From positions 124,001-188,000 of the forward strand of contig WFMF01000115.1 of assembly GCA_011033025.1 (NCBI GenBank): DNA of 64,000 nucleotides. Direction: 5' to 3'. This stretch comes from Beroe forskalii (Eukaryota > Ctenophora > Nuda > Beroida > Beroidae). Shown here in pieces: positions 45,061 to 55,215 of the stretch. The number at the start of each line of letters is the position of its first letter. Within the stretch, counting starts at the first letter, position 1. Under the pieces are notes generated by a model. That model was not told where the DNA came from. It saw only the letters and a program-made list of their open reading frames with translations, and ran no database searches. The position numbers and the translations under genes were made by a program.

Positions 45061-45466
45061 ACCTTTTTGAAAAAATGATGTATAAATAAGCCAATGTCAC
45101 AAATTCCTTACATTCTGGCTGCTATCAATGATTTGGATCCAAAGATGTATGCAGGAATAACACTGTTCCCATAACTCAAGCGCTTGAGTGAAGCGGTGTG
45201 GGGATGTGGACGTTATGGGCAACGAGCACCTCTCCCTTTTCTGCCCCCTAGCAAAGTTGTGTTAGATGAAAGATGAACGCCCCTGGCAAGGTGTGTTAGA
45301 TGACAGATGGTGATGGATGAAGTTGCTCTACCGACAGGTCAGTAGTTGGTACAGTGTCTCACCCTACTGACCTAGTCATAACCCTAATCTGGCTAACTTT
45401 AGTCATAAACATGCGCCAGCCGAAGCTGTAAACAGTGGACTAGGGCCAGGGTTTAATTCTAATGTA
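45061..45466. other. No gene seen
   Basis: Unique sequence to the TA target site of the next element. Confidence 0.4.
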
Positions 45467-46973
45467 AAGGACCAATACACTATAGAATCGAGTTTAAAAA
45501 ATTAAATGATTAATCATTCAATGTACGCAGCTTAATTTATTACACACACTTTAGTGAAATTCCGATCTCTGTGATCTAATTTCTGAGATACAAGCGTGTA
45601 AAATTATGTAACTCACAATATTCCGCTATGATACGTCATAAATCACTGCTATCGATTACAATTAGTGCTGCTATGCCTCTAGGCGCTGTATAAACAATGT
45701 ATTATGATGGGTGTTGTGTTGTTTTGTTTTGGTTCAGGGGTGCATTGTTTACTCAAATTAGTGATTATGGATGATACCAACTGGTTTCTAGTATTATTGC
45801 TAATTATCTAATTTGGTAAAATCTTTGAAAAAATAATGAAACAAATGCTTCTGGATCATACATATTATAGGCCCGTGAAAATTAGCAAATCTTGTCTTTC
45901 ATATTGTAGGTATCATTGTATATTGAAGGTTTAGTCACTTCCAAAAGTCGATCGGTCAGAAACATCCGATGATCATATAGATAATTATTGTCCAATTGAG
46001 CCCATCCGGCACCCCAGATTCCCAAAAAATTGGTCAATTAAGTATAGTAATGGGTTGACAATGCTTAGTGATTTATTGACAACCTTCATTGCAATGTTTC
46101 ACAACTTTTAACTGTAAACAAACACCAATGTATCTTCTGGGCAATCTAACTGGGCTAAGAAAATTCAGCTAATATTGATGTGATTATGGTGGTGATTATG
46201 GTGAAATTGCGATAGACATCATAAGTCTATAATTTAAAATTTCTGATGGGCCCAAGTACGTAATTATAAAGCCATCTGATAGGATTGAAACTAACAGGTG
46301 AATGATCCAAAATCCAATGAGGGTCATTCAATCCTTAAAGTTCAATAGTAGGTACAATGACGATAAACTTGACATGTCCATTGAACACTCTGAAGAATGA
46401 ATCTAAGTGGATTCCATGGACTCCCAGACCAGTACCACCACTCTACAGTGTTCATACTCTAGCTCTAGGAACCTGACTTCTGAACTGATTTTGAAGTGGG
46501 CCAGTAAAACACTAGAGCAGTAGGAGTTAATTTCCTGTCTGTACGGTGCTATTCATAGAGCTAATGTGCTCAGTTGCTCACTTCCCTTGATTTGATATAC
46601 CATATTAATCAAAGTAATGCAAATATACTATTATAAAATTAGTTGATCCCTAGTAGTTAATATCCATTCCAAACTATGTAATTATTGTCCGTCAAAATAT
46701 TATTATCAGGATGAAAAATAAATGACAAGCAAACAATAATTTCCGACGTTCTTATGTAAACTATGATATTACGCAGTGCGTGATACATTCCTCTTCCTGC
46801 GAATCAGTGATTTATGACGTAACAGCATGATCAAATTACGTACACTTAATATTGCTGTAACTCCGTGTAGAAAGCAGATAGAGAGCTCGGGTTTTCACTA
46901 ATCTGCATAATTTTATGAAATGAAGCTGGTAGTAAAATAAAATCGGCAACTTCAGTATAGTGTATTGGTCCTT
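45467..46973. mobile_element. 1.5-kb TIR element, AAGGACCAATACACTATA ends, TA duplication
   Basis: The left AAGGACCAATACACTATA (45,467) and its complement at the right end (46,973) are flanked by TA on both sides. Similarity between the ends continues weakly for about 200 bp, including TACGTCATAAATCACTG near 45,640 and its complement near 46,815. The interior has no transposase frame. A TA target fits Tc1/mariner-type elements, but the termini are not diagnostic; it is an old non-autonomous copy. Confidence 0.72.
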
Positions 46974-46975
46974 TA

Positions 46976-48306
46976 AGTGAAGCCGTTATTCACCATTTTA
47001 ACATAATGATCATACACAACCCACAGTGGTCATCGATTCTTGAAATTCAAAATGGACAATTCCAGCTTTATGCAACAAAAAACAGCATTTTGTGGTTTCA
47101 ATGGGAGAAAACGATTTCAAATCAATGAAATTATGCTTTTTATTGCGAAACTACCTATGACTGAAGACCCAAGAGATAGGCGACCTTAGAATAAATTAGC
47201 CAAATGTCACTACTGTTTCAGCTGTTTCAAGTTAGTTCGACAATTGGTAAATGGGCTCAAATCATAAAAAACTTGATGAAATTAATGGAGTTATTCGGAT
47301 GTGAATGCAAATGGTAGGTCAAAACAGGTCGAAATCTTATTTTTTGTGCAACAAAATGAGTTTTCATTCATTTAGGCTCCCCAAACATCAAGATTGGACT
47401 GATTTTTGATAACCAGCCTGATCTAACATGCTTTATGAATATTTGATAGTAATAATAAATAACTTTTGAAAATAATTAGAACCTATTGCTCAAAGTGAAT
47501 ATTAAGTACCAACCTATAAAACTATAAAAATCAAAATGACATCAACCAAATCGCTTGAAGAACGGTAGGTAGGTACAAAAAATCCTAACAACTTTTGTCA
47601 TGTATGATGTAGGTACTTAGGTAATCTTTATGCTTTTATGCTCTAATCTGCTAATCTGACAAATAAATCTGTTGACCACAACACTAGGGTGAATCATAAG
47701 GAATTAGATCCATAATGGATAAGGGGAATTATCTCCAGGGGGAATGTAGGTACCAGGAAACGCAGCAGTCTGTATGGTAATATCAAAGCATCGAAGTATG
47801 AGTAACAATTAATTGAATTGATGGTGAAAACTGAAAGTTAGAATACTCCCGGACCTTATTAAGTGATGATATCATCATTACTTCATTACATTACCCCAAT
47901 TTTTTTACAAAATCTACAATGCATTAGAATTGGTTTACACGTATGTGTGCTCATCAGTCGAAACCACCTTGGCAAATGTGCAATAAAAAAGGTAGCATAA
48001 GGGTGAAATCGAATAGCTGAATAGGTAGGTACAAGTTTCTACGCCTATTCAACTTAACCTTAAAGCCTTAAAAGGTTAAAACTTGCTTCATGAGTCTGAA
48101 ATATCGCATATGCTCCTTACTTGAAAAAATGTGACTCTAATGGGCCATGCCGTTCATGAAATACCTTTCAATTTAGAATTATTGCCAAATCACCGGTAAG
48201 CTGTAATTCTTGGCATATTAGCTAACGGGCAATTCCAGAATTATATGCAAGGTACTTATATGAAAGCTTGTCAGTAAATTATCGAGATGATTTGGGCCAA
48301 AGCAAC
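46976..48306. other. No gene; AT-rich
   Basis: No coding frame and no tandem repeat. A short phrase near 47,942 (TATGTGTGCTCATCAGTC) matches one near 6,584. Confidence 0.45.
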
Positions 48307-51300
48307 TACTGCAGTAGCTGGGGGCAAGGTCGCGTACCCTTCATTGTCCAGAAGGTTTCTCAACGGTTTTCGGTACTTTAGACCATGCTGAAAAAAACGT
48401 ACTTGCTGGCGTTCGATGAATCGACGTCAGGAGGGGTGATATGGCCACGCCCATTTTTGCCCTCAGGCAGTGATATAAGACCAGATTATTTCGACTTCTG
48501 ATGGTCATAGAGACTTCGGAATTGAACCAGGGTGTGTATCTCATCGAGGGGAACAACTTTTTTGTCAGATAATTAGTTAATTGGCCAATTAGCTAATTGG
48601 GCAATTTTCAAAAATTCGAAAAAAACTTTTTTGGCTTAAAATGATCGCAATTACATAAAACGTGGAAAAAAGTGTTTTTCAAGAATATTTTGAAAAATTT
48701 TTCACTTAGAAAATTTTCTGGACTTAGAAATTTTTTTGAAAAATCTTGAGCGAAAAAACGAAATTTTCATTTTTTTGCATCCTTTAACTTTGTCCAACAA
48801 TGTTTGACTGCTAAAAAGTCATTCTGAGACCGTGGTTGTTTTGCAAATTGCTGTTCTGACAGCATATTTTACAACTCCTACTGGGGTGTGCCCTCTTCAG
48901 AAACGTGTTACAGAGCCAGGATAACCACTGTTGAGTGTTTACAAGCAGCTGACCACCCTGTTCCTGACCACTCCAACCATGGTGCGCAGAGCTGCCTCCG
49001 CCGTCGACTTGCAGAAGCAGGAGCTTAGAGCAAAACTGTGGAAACTGAACACCCCAAATAAAGTGCCTTGCTGCTGATACCTCCACTTGAAGCCAAGATG
49101 GGCTGCCCCTCCTCTCTTCTTAGGATAGCCAGACGGACCTGTCAGGGTGCCCGGCAAGAAAAACCCCTGTTATCCCCAAGAACTGTAATTCACAAACCTT
49201 TCTGATTTAATTCTCCCTCTCACAACAACCAGTGCCTTCTGCTGTGGGACTCCTGACACACTGAACAAACACCAATGCTGCCGGCATGGTGGACTACAAT
49301 CACTGGATTATGGATGACACCCAAAAGTCATTCCTCACCCAGCCTCTATAAACAGCTCTTCACCATCTATGATTACTTCCCAGACGCACTGCCCCTCCTT
49401 CTTCTAAAATTCTAAGGACTCTGTCTTGGCTTAGAATCAAGACCACAACTTTCAGTAAGTCACACTTGGAGAAGTTGACACCTGGGTTCAAACAGTCCTC
49501 CTCCATTCTCTTGGATTACAGCTGGCAATCCACAATGGTGTATTGGTTTGGCCTTCTACCAACTTTTTGCAACTTCCACTTTTTGCAACAGTCCCCCTTC
49601 AACTCTTCAACTCTGGATAAGTCGGTGTTAGATTGAGAACTCGACAATCAAAGCTAAAAGGTCAGGACCTTGCCAAGGTTGAAGCCATTTTCATAGTTCC
49701 ATTTGATGATACTGACGCTGTGTGGAAGACCCTCAAGCCCCTTCTCCCTGCAAAAGGGCAAACATGGCTGTCTTCATCACCCCAAATAAGCGCTGTACTG
49801 CTGATGCCTGGAATGGATTATTGAAATTGAAACCTAAGCCCTGATGGAAATCCAGGAACTTCCACAGGGTAAAGCTGTCGAGCATTCGAGGACCATGGAG
49901 TGGGAGCCGTGGTGGCAGCCGTCAGCAATGATGGGCGACCGTGGGGGAGACTCAGGGAAGCCCCGTGTTATAGGCTCATTCCACACGTCGTGGCTGAAGA
50001 TGGGTGGCGTGGAACAGGTCCCAATCCAGCTCAGGTAGCCTCAAAGTAGGTTAGTAGGAGGTGAAGGCAGCCATGTCTACAGGAAGAAGGGCTTGAGGGT
50101 TATCCTCACTCTGTCTGAAGGAGATTGCTCCATTCCCAGCGAAGTCCTCCCTGATTGGCGAGTTCTCAATCTGGTAATCACCCAGCAATTCTACTCGACA
50201 GATATGCATGAACTGCTTGAAGAAGTGAAGTACAGTCCAGCATGGTATTGGTAGCAGTATAGGTGTCTGTCCATGGATTCGGGAGTCCCATGGCAGGAGG
50301 TACTGGTTGTAGTGTGTGAGAGAGATGATGTACTGTATCGGGGAGAACAGAAGTTCTCCAGGCTGGCAGCCTGGCAGGTCCGTATGGCTATCATAGCAAC
50401 CTGGCAAGTAGCAAAGGAGAAAGGGGAGGCAATTTCTGCCTGATTCTTCACGTTGAAGGTGGAGCACGATCATGATTGGAGTGATCAGTAACAGGGGTGG
50501 TCAGCTGCCTGTAAACACTCAACAGTGGCTCTGCAACCAGTTCTGAAAAGAGCACTCTTCCAGTAGGGAGGAGGAAGGCAGCCCATCTTGGCCATATCTT
50601 CAAACAAGTGCAGTGGAGGCATCATAAGTAAGGCGCTTTAAGTGCCTTACTTATGACGCCTCCATTGAATTGACCTCCCCAAATAATATTTGGGGAAGTC
50701 AGTTGCCACAGCTTTCCTCTGTCACAGCTTTCCTCTGATCGTGGCCCTGCAACAAGTTCTGAAGAAGGCACATTTCCAGAAGGAGCTGGCAAAATATGCT
50801 GTCAGAGCAACAAAAAGCCATCACAGTGACTTTTAGCAGTCAAGCATTGATGGAAAAAGTAAGAAGAAAGAGGGGCAGTGCGTCTAGGAAGTAATCATAG
50901 ATGGTGAAGAGCTGTTTATAGCGACTGGGTGAGGAATGACTTTTGGGTGTCATCCATAATCCAGTGATTGTAGTCCACCATGCCGGCAGCATTGGTGTTT
51001 GTTCAGTGTGTCAGGAGTCCCACAGCAGGAGGCACTGGTTGTTGTGAGAGGGAGAATTAAATCAGAAAGGTTTGTGAATTACAGTTCTTGGGGATAACAG
51101 GGGTTTTTCTTGCCGGGCACCCTGACAGGTCCGTCTGGCTATCCTAAGAAGAGAGGAGGGGCAGCCCATCTTGGCTTCAAGTGGAGGTATCAGCAGCAAG
51201 GCACTTATTTGGGGTGTTCAGTTTCCACAGCTTTGCTCTTAAGCTCCTGCTTCTGCAAGTTGACGGCGGAGGCAGCTCTCTGCGCACCATGGTTGGAGTG

Positions 51301-51977
51301 GTCAGGAACAGGGTGGTCAGCTGCTTGTAGACACTCAACAGTGGTTATCCTGGCTCTGTAACACGTTCTGAAGAGGGCACACTCCCAGTAGGAGCTGTAA
51401 AATATGCTGTCAGAAAAGCAATTGCAAAAACAACCACAGTCTCAGAATGACTTTTAGCAGTCAAACATTGTTGGACAAAGTTAAAGGATGCAAAAAAATG
51501 AAAATTTCGATTTTTTCGCTCAAGATTTTTCAAAAAAATTTTTAAGTCCAGAAAATTTTCTAAGTGAAAAATTTTTCAAAATATTCTTTAAAAACACTTT
51601 TTTCCACGTTTTATGTAATTGTGATCATTTTAAGCCAAAAAAGTTTTTTTCGAATTTTTGAAAATTGCCCAATTAGCTAATTGGCCAATTAACTAATGAT
51701 CTGACAAAAAAGTTGTCAGAGAAAAAGTTGTTCCCCTCGATGAGATACACACCCTGGTTCAATTCCGAAGTCTCTATGACCATCAGAAGTCGAAATAATC
51801 TGGTCTTATATCACTGCCTGAGGGCAAAAATGGGCGTGGCCATATCACCCCTCCTGACGTCGATTCATCGAACGCCAGCAAGTACGTTTTTTTCAGCATG
51901 GTCTAAATTACCGAAAACCGTTGAGAAACCTTCTGGACAATGAAGGGTACGCGACCTTGCCCCCAGCTACTGCAGTA
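48307..51977. mobile_element. 3.7-kb long-inverted-repeat element (1.1-kb arms)
   Basis: The left arm 48,307-49,406 and right arm 50,862-51,977 are highly similar reverse complements that start TACTGCAGTAGCTGGGGGCA and end inside near GCGTCTAGGAAGTAATC and its mirror. Both hold the palindrome TAATTGGCCAATTA. The 1.45-kb spacer carries a third, diverged copy of arm sequence in the right-arm orientation (about 50,240-50,560 versus 51,010-51,390, sharing CTGACAGGTCCGT- and GTGGTCAGCTGC-type blocks), plus a partial fourth (50,735-50,830). No target duplication beyond a doubtful AAC. It could be a transposon with long TIRs or an inverted duplication. Confidence 0.85.
50051..50473 (-). pseudogene. 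Possible coding relic in the spacer of the inverted element
   Basis: A 140-codon minus-strand frame includes YIISLTHYNQYLLPWDSRIH and LHFFKQFMHICRVELLGDY. The corresponding arm sequences keep a recognisable but stop-interrupted version of the first block (NNQCLLLWDS). Preservation of a protein-like phrase in three diverged copies hints at a once-coding sequence. I do not recognise the family, and it may be coincidental. Confidence 0.3.
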
Positions 51978-52819
51978 AACTGGAAAAACCCAAAATTGGC
52001 TTTCAAATAATTGAAATTCACTCGAAAATAATTATGCCAACAATTGCAGCTTATAGCAGCCTGAAATCATAGCTTGCCAGGTCATAATATTACTTGATTA
52101 GATCCTGATCCTGAAAGATAAATGAAATCAAAATCACGTCATAACTTCATTTGCAGCTCAGAATTGAAGAGACTTCTAAACAATGACAAAGGTTCAAACT
52201 CCTTCCGTATCATAAAAATGAAATATAGGGTTAAGTAGCATAATATATCATGTCCAGACGAATTTCGCAACACCCAGACAAACAAAAAATGAGTATAAGT
52301 GACAGTTTAATTTGACTTCTCCATTTACTTTCAAGCAAGTAAAGAAACAGAATACAAATCAATATTCAATCTACATCTATATTGATTGAAAACGCAATTC
52401 TGTAGGTACTTGTCAATTTCCAATAATTTGAATTGAATCATAACCACTCTCATTGGAACCAGCACATAAATTTCCAAAATGAATGATTTATGGGAATTGG
52501 GACCGATGACAATCCATCCAATATAAATAACATGAGTAAATTAAGATAGTTATAAAAGCATGAACTAACAGATATCTGCATGAAATGAATGATCTAAATT
52601 GATTATTGAAAACAACCTCAAGAAAAGGCACATAAAATACTTGAACGATATTGATAGCACATCACAGCTCGGTGTTCAGTGAGGAGTGAATACTGGATAA
52701 TGATTGGTCAAACTCAATCTTTGATCCAACCCGAATCCTGAAAATGAAGAAATCAGTCAAATGTAAAAACGAACAAATCAACGGAGCGCGCGGCGTATAA
52801 ACGCTTCAAAATAGGGGGT
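51978..52819. other. No gene seen
   Basis: AT-rich unique sequence. Confidence 0.4.
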
Positions 52820-52852
52820 AAATTTGACCCCGTAAATACCGGGGTCAAATTT
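52820..52852. repeat. Perfect 13-bp-arm hairpin
   Basis: AAATTTGACCCCG at 52,820 and its exact complement ending at 52,852 surround the 7-nt loop TAAATAC. It lies immediately next to MITE copy E. Confidence 0.85.
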
Positions 52853-52854
52853 GG

Positions 52855-53103
52855 GCTAGTGTCCCATATAACTCCTGGCTCTTCATTATCTATGATAATG
52901 ACGTCAGTCAGAAAAATATAGTTAAGCGCACCTAGCGCTTTAAGGACTAGGGTTAGGGTCACGATTAGGGTCAGGATTTGTTAGGGTTAGGGTTAGGATT
53001 AAGGTTAGGGTTTTGGTTAGGGTCATGGTTAGGTTTAGGATACAGAAAAATTGACCTTTAGGTCTGTGACGTCACTCAGCCAGAGTTATATGGGACACAT
53101 ACC
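52855..53103 (-). mobile_element. MITE copy E (reverse), complete
   Basis: 249 bp from GCTAGTGTCCCATATAACTC to GTTATATGGGACACATACC. The interior is TAATGACGTCAGTCAGAAAA, AGCGCACCTAGCGCTTTAAG, about 120 bp of GGGTTAGGGT-like words, then GTCTGTGACGTCACTCAGCC. It is the best-preserved telomere-like core in the window. No target duplication is visible. Confidence 0.88.
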
Positions 53104-53840
53104 AAAAATCGAGCCGATGCCCCTGAATTTATAGCCCTGTTCTGGGGAAGCGCGCCGCGCAACGCAGACAGGGATATACGTGTTTAGCAAAATGGAGGTG
53201 CCCAACTTCAATTTGTAAATTCAACTTCAATTAATTCAACTTCCATTTTTTTAAAAATCACTGTGTTTTACCCTTGCCCTAACCAGCGCCCTGGTTTCGC
53301 GCACGGAGTGCGCGGCGCGACACCCCTGGTTAGGGGAATTTTACCCGAAATCATTGAAATTTTGGTTTAACACCAAAAATCACTGTGTTTCAACTTCCTA
53401 AAGCCTGCTTAGGTGTGTGTGTGTGTGTGTGTCGTAGGATGTTACCCTACCCTCGCGCGCGCGGCGCAACGTTCCACATTTGGACGTCACTTTGCGCCTT
53501 CGGCAACAACAAGTCAGAAGAAAGGGACGGACATCGCCCGTCGAAGTCTTTGTCGTAGTCGTACGATGTATGACCCGCTGACGCCAGCTCCAGCCGCTGA
53601 TGAGAATCAGCGCGGCGCTGGTTCTCGAGAGGGTCTGTCAACGCCAGACATGACAATGACAAGAGAGTCTGTCAACGTCAGAAAAATGCGGGCTTAGGAT
53701 CGAAAAATTATGAATTCAGTGCAAGTGTCGGACCGAACTGACAGTTTCGGAACCCCCAGGTGATGCTCATCGCTCACGCCTCATTCTGAGGAGGATTGAC
53801 GGCGCGCAGATTAGGGAGTTGGTTAGGGCAACCCAGATGA
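53104..53840. repeat. GC-rich dispersed repeat mosaic with (GT)n
   Basis: It holds GCGCCGCGCAACGCAGACAG/TATACGTGTTTAGCA (53,153), CCCTAACCAG...CTGGTTAGGG inverted ends (53,275-53,332), two copies of AAAATCACTGTGTTT, a (GT)10 run at 53,412-53,431, and TACCCTCGCGCGCGCGGCGC with GGACATCGCCCGTCGAAG (53,446-53,545). GCGGGCTTAGGA at 53,688 pairs with the CCTAAGCCCGCA start seen in other copies. No coding frame is supported. Confidence 0.6.
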
Positions 53841-54165
53841 TTTATATGTGAACGACCCCTCATTTCTAAATAAAAGATCGGTGTTTTCTTCAATGAGACA
53901 ACAGTATTTTAACAATCCGGTATAATATCAATTCATAATATGAGGATGGAGGACAATATGACCAAAGATCTTACACAGCGGTCCAAAGGGCTCTTTAACT
54001 TTAAGTTGAAATTTGAATGCTGAATTTTTGGGCCCTTCCTACTCCTAGTCACTTTCATCCCCTGGGGCCCTACAAAAATCTAAAAATTCAAATTTCGTTT
54101 TCAAATGCAAAACAGCAATCAGCCATGAAATTGAATCCATTTGTTGAACCATATTTATATCGCTT
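53841..54165. other. No gene seen
   Basis: Unique AT-rich sequence. Confidence 0.4.
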
Positions 54166-55215
54166 ATATAAAATTGCATTGTTTTTCTTTGTACGTCACA
54201 TGGCATTGGCAACGTGCGCAAAAAGGTAAAGTGTTCGTGAAGATGAATTGCACCGGCATGCGGCACGCGCGGTCATTTTTGTTTAACTTTAATGTTGTTT
54301 TGGTTTCGGAATCGGTGCTCCATAACTTTTGTTCGAATTGGAATTTTTTGTTGCGGTAAAAAGTACCTTATCGGACATAATTATCACGGACATAATTTTC
54401 ACACTGGTCACCTCAGTGAGAATATTAATGTCCGTAACGTGAAAATTACCTTTAAGTCCAGTACTTCCTCTTAAAATTTTCTGAATTCATCGCTTTTTAC
54501 GTACAAGTTATAAAATTATTCCTGAAATTTTACTTTTTCTCCATACTAATGAATAGTAGTACTAGTATCATTAATGAAAAATATTGAGAAATCTCCGATT
54601 CAATTATTCGAATCTAATAATCGTGGAAGAAAAATGGGAAAAATCGAGCCGATTTTTATTGAAAATTTGAAGTGGGCAAGATCAAGCGTTAATATTAGTG
54701 TACGTGACGTTTTACCTAAAACTTTGAAGTTCGTGTATTTGCAGGGCCAGCGTGCCAGCTACTTATAAAATCGCATTTCGTGTTTTTTCTCTGTACCACT
54801 ACCATATCACGCCCCATGTGGCAACGCACGCGCAATGGGAAAATTGCACGTGCCAATAAATAAGAATTGCGCGCGTTTATTTCTGTTTAATGCTGTTTTG
54901 ATTTCGTTGGGAATTCATAACTTTTTACTTTTGATCTGATGTGAAATTTTTTGATGCGGCTAAAAGGATTCAATCAATGGAAAGTTTACTGTTAGTGTTT
55001 GCGAACGAGGTGCTGCGTAGCAGCGCCTAGTGAGCACCGAGCTGTGTCTTTGAAGGCCCAACGGGCCTGCAAGTCTTACTCAAAATCGCAAATCGTTTAT
55101 GTTTTCCACACGTCACGTCCCATGGTAACGCGCGCACAATGGGAAAAGTGCACGTGCAGATTAATTGCGCGCGTTCATTTCTTTTTCATGCCGAGTGAGA
55201 CGAATGCGTTTGTAT
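54166..55215. repeat. Three diverged copies of a ~200-bp repeat
   Basis: AAATTGCATTGTTTTTCTTT/GTCACATGGCATTGGCAACG near 54,168, AAATCGCATTTCGTGTTTTT/CATGTGGCAACGCACGCGCA near 54,769 and AAATCGCAAATCGTTTATGT/CATGGTAACGCGCGCACAAT near 55,083 are collinear. Each is followed by TTGCACGTG and GCGCGTTCATTT-like text. The first copy is followed at 54,366 by a MITE. Confidence 0.65.
54366..54731. mobile_element. Second copy of the TTATCGGACATAATTATCAC MITE
   Basis: The left end is intact (CCTTATCGGACATAATTATC ACGGACATAA). The interior aligns with 36,511-36,962 through AAAAATATTGAGAAA, AAATCGAGCCGA, GAAGTGG and AGCGTTAATATTAGTGTACG. The right end is decayed. Confidence 0.7.

Noticed and set aside
49633..49824. 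ORF with FIVPFDDTDAVWKTLKPLL
   Set aside because: Protein-like phrase but isolated, inside the spacer of an inverted-repeat element, with no start context or neighbours; left out of the gene list.
52855..53103. Target duplication for MITE copy E
   Set aside because: The flanking 8-9 bases do not match; the copy may be old or recombined.
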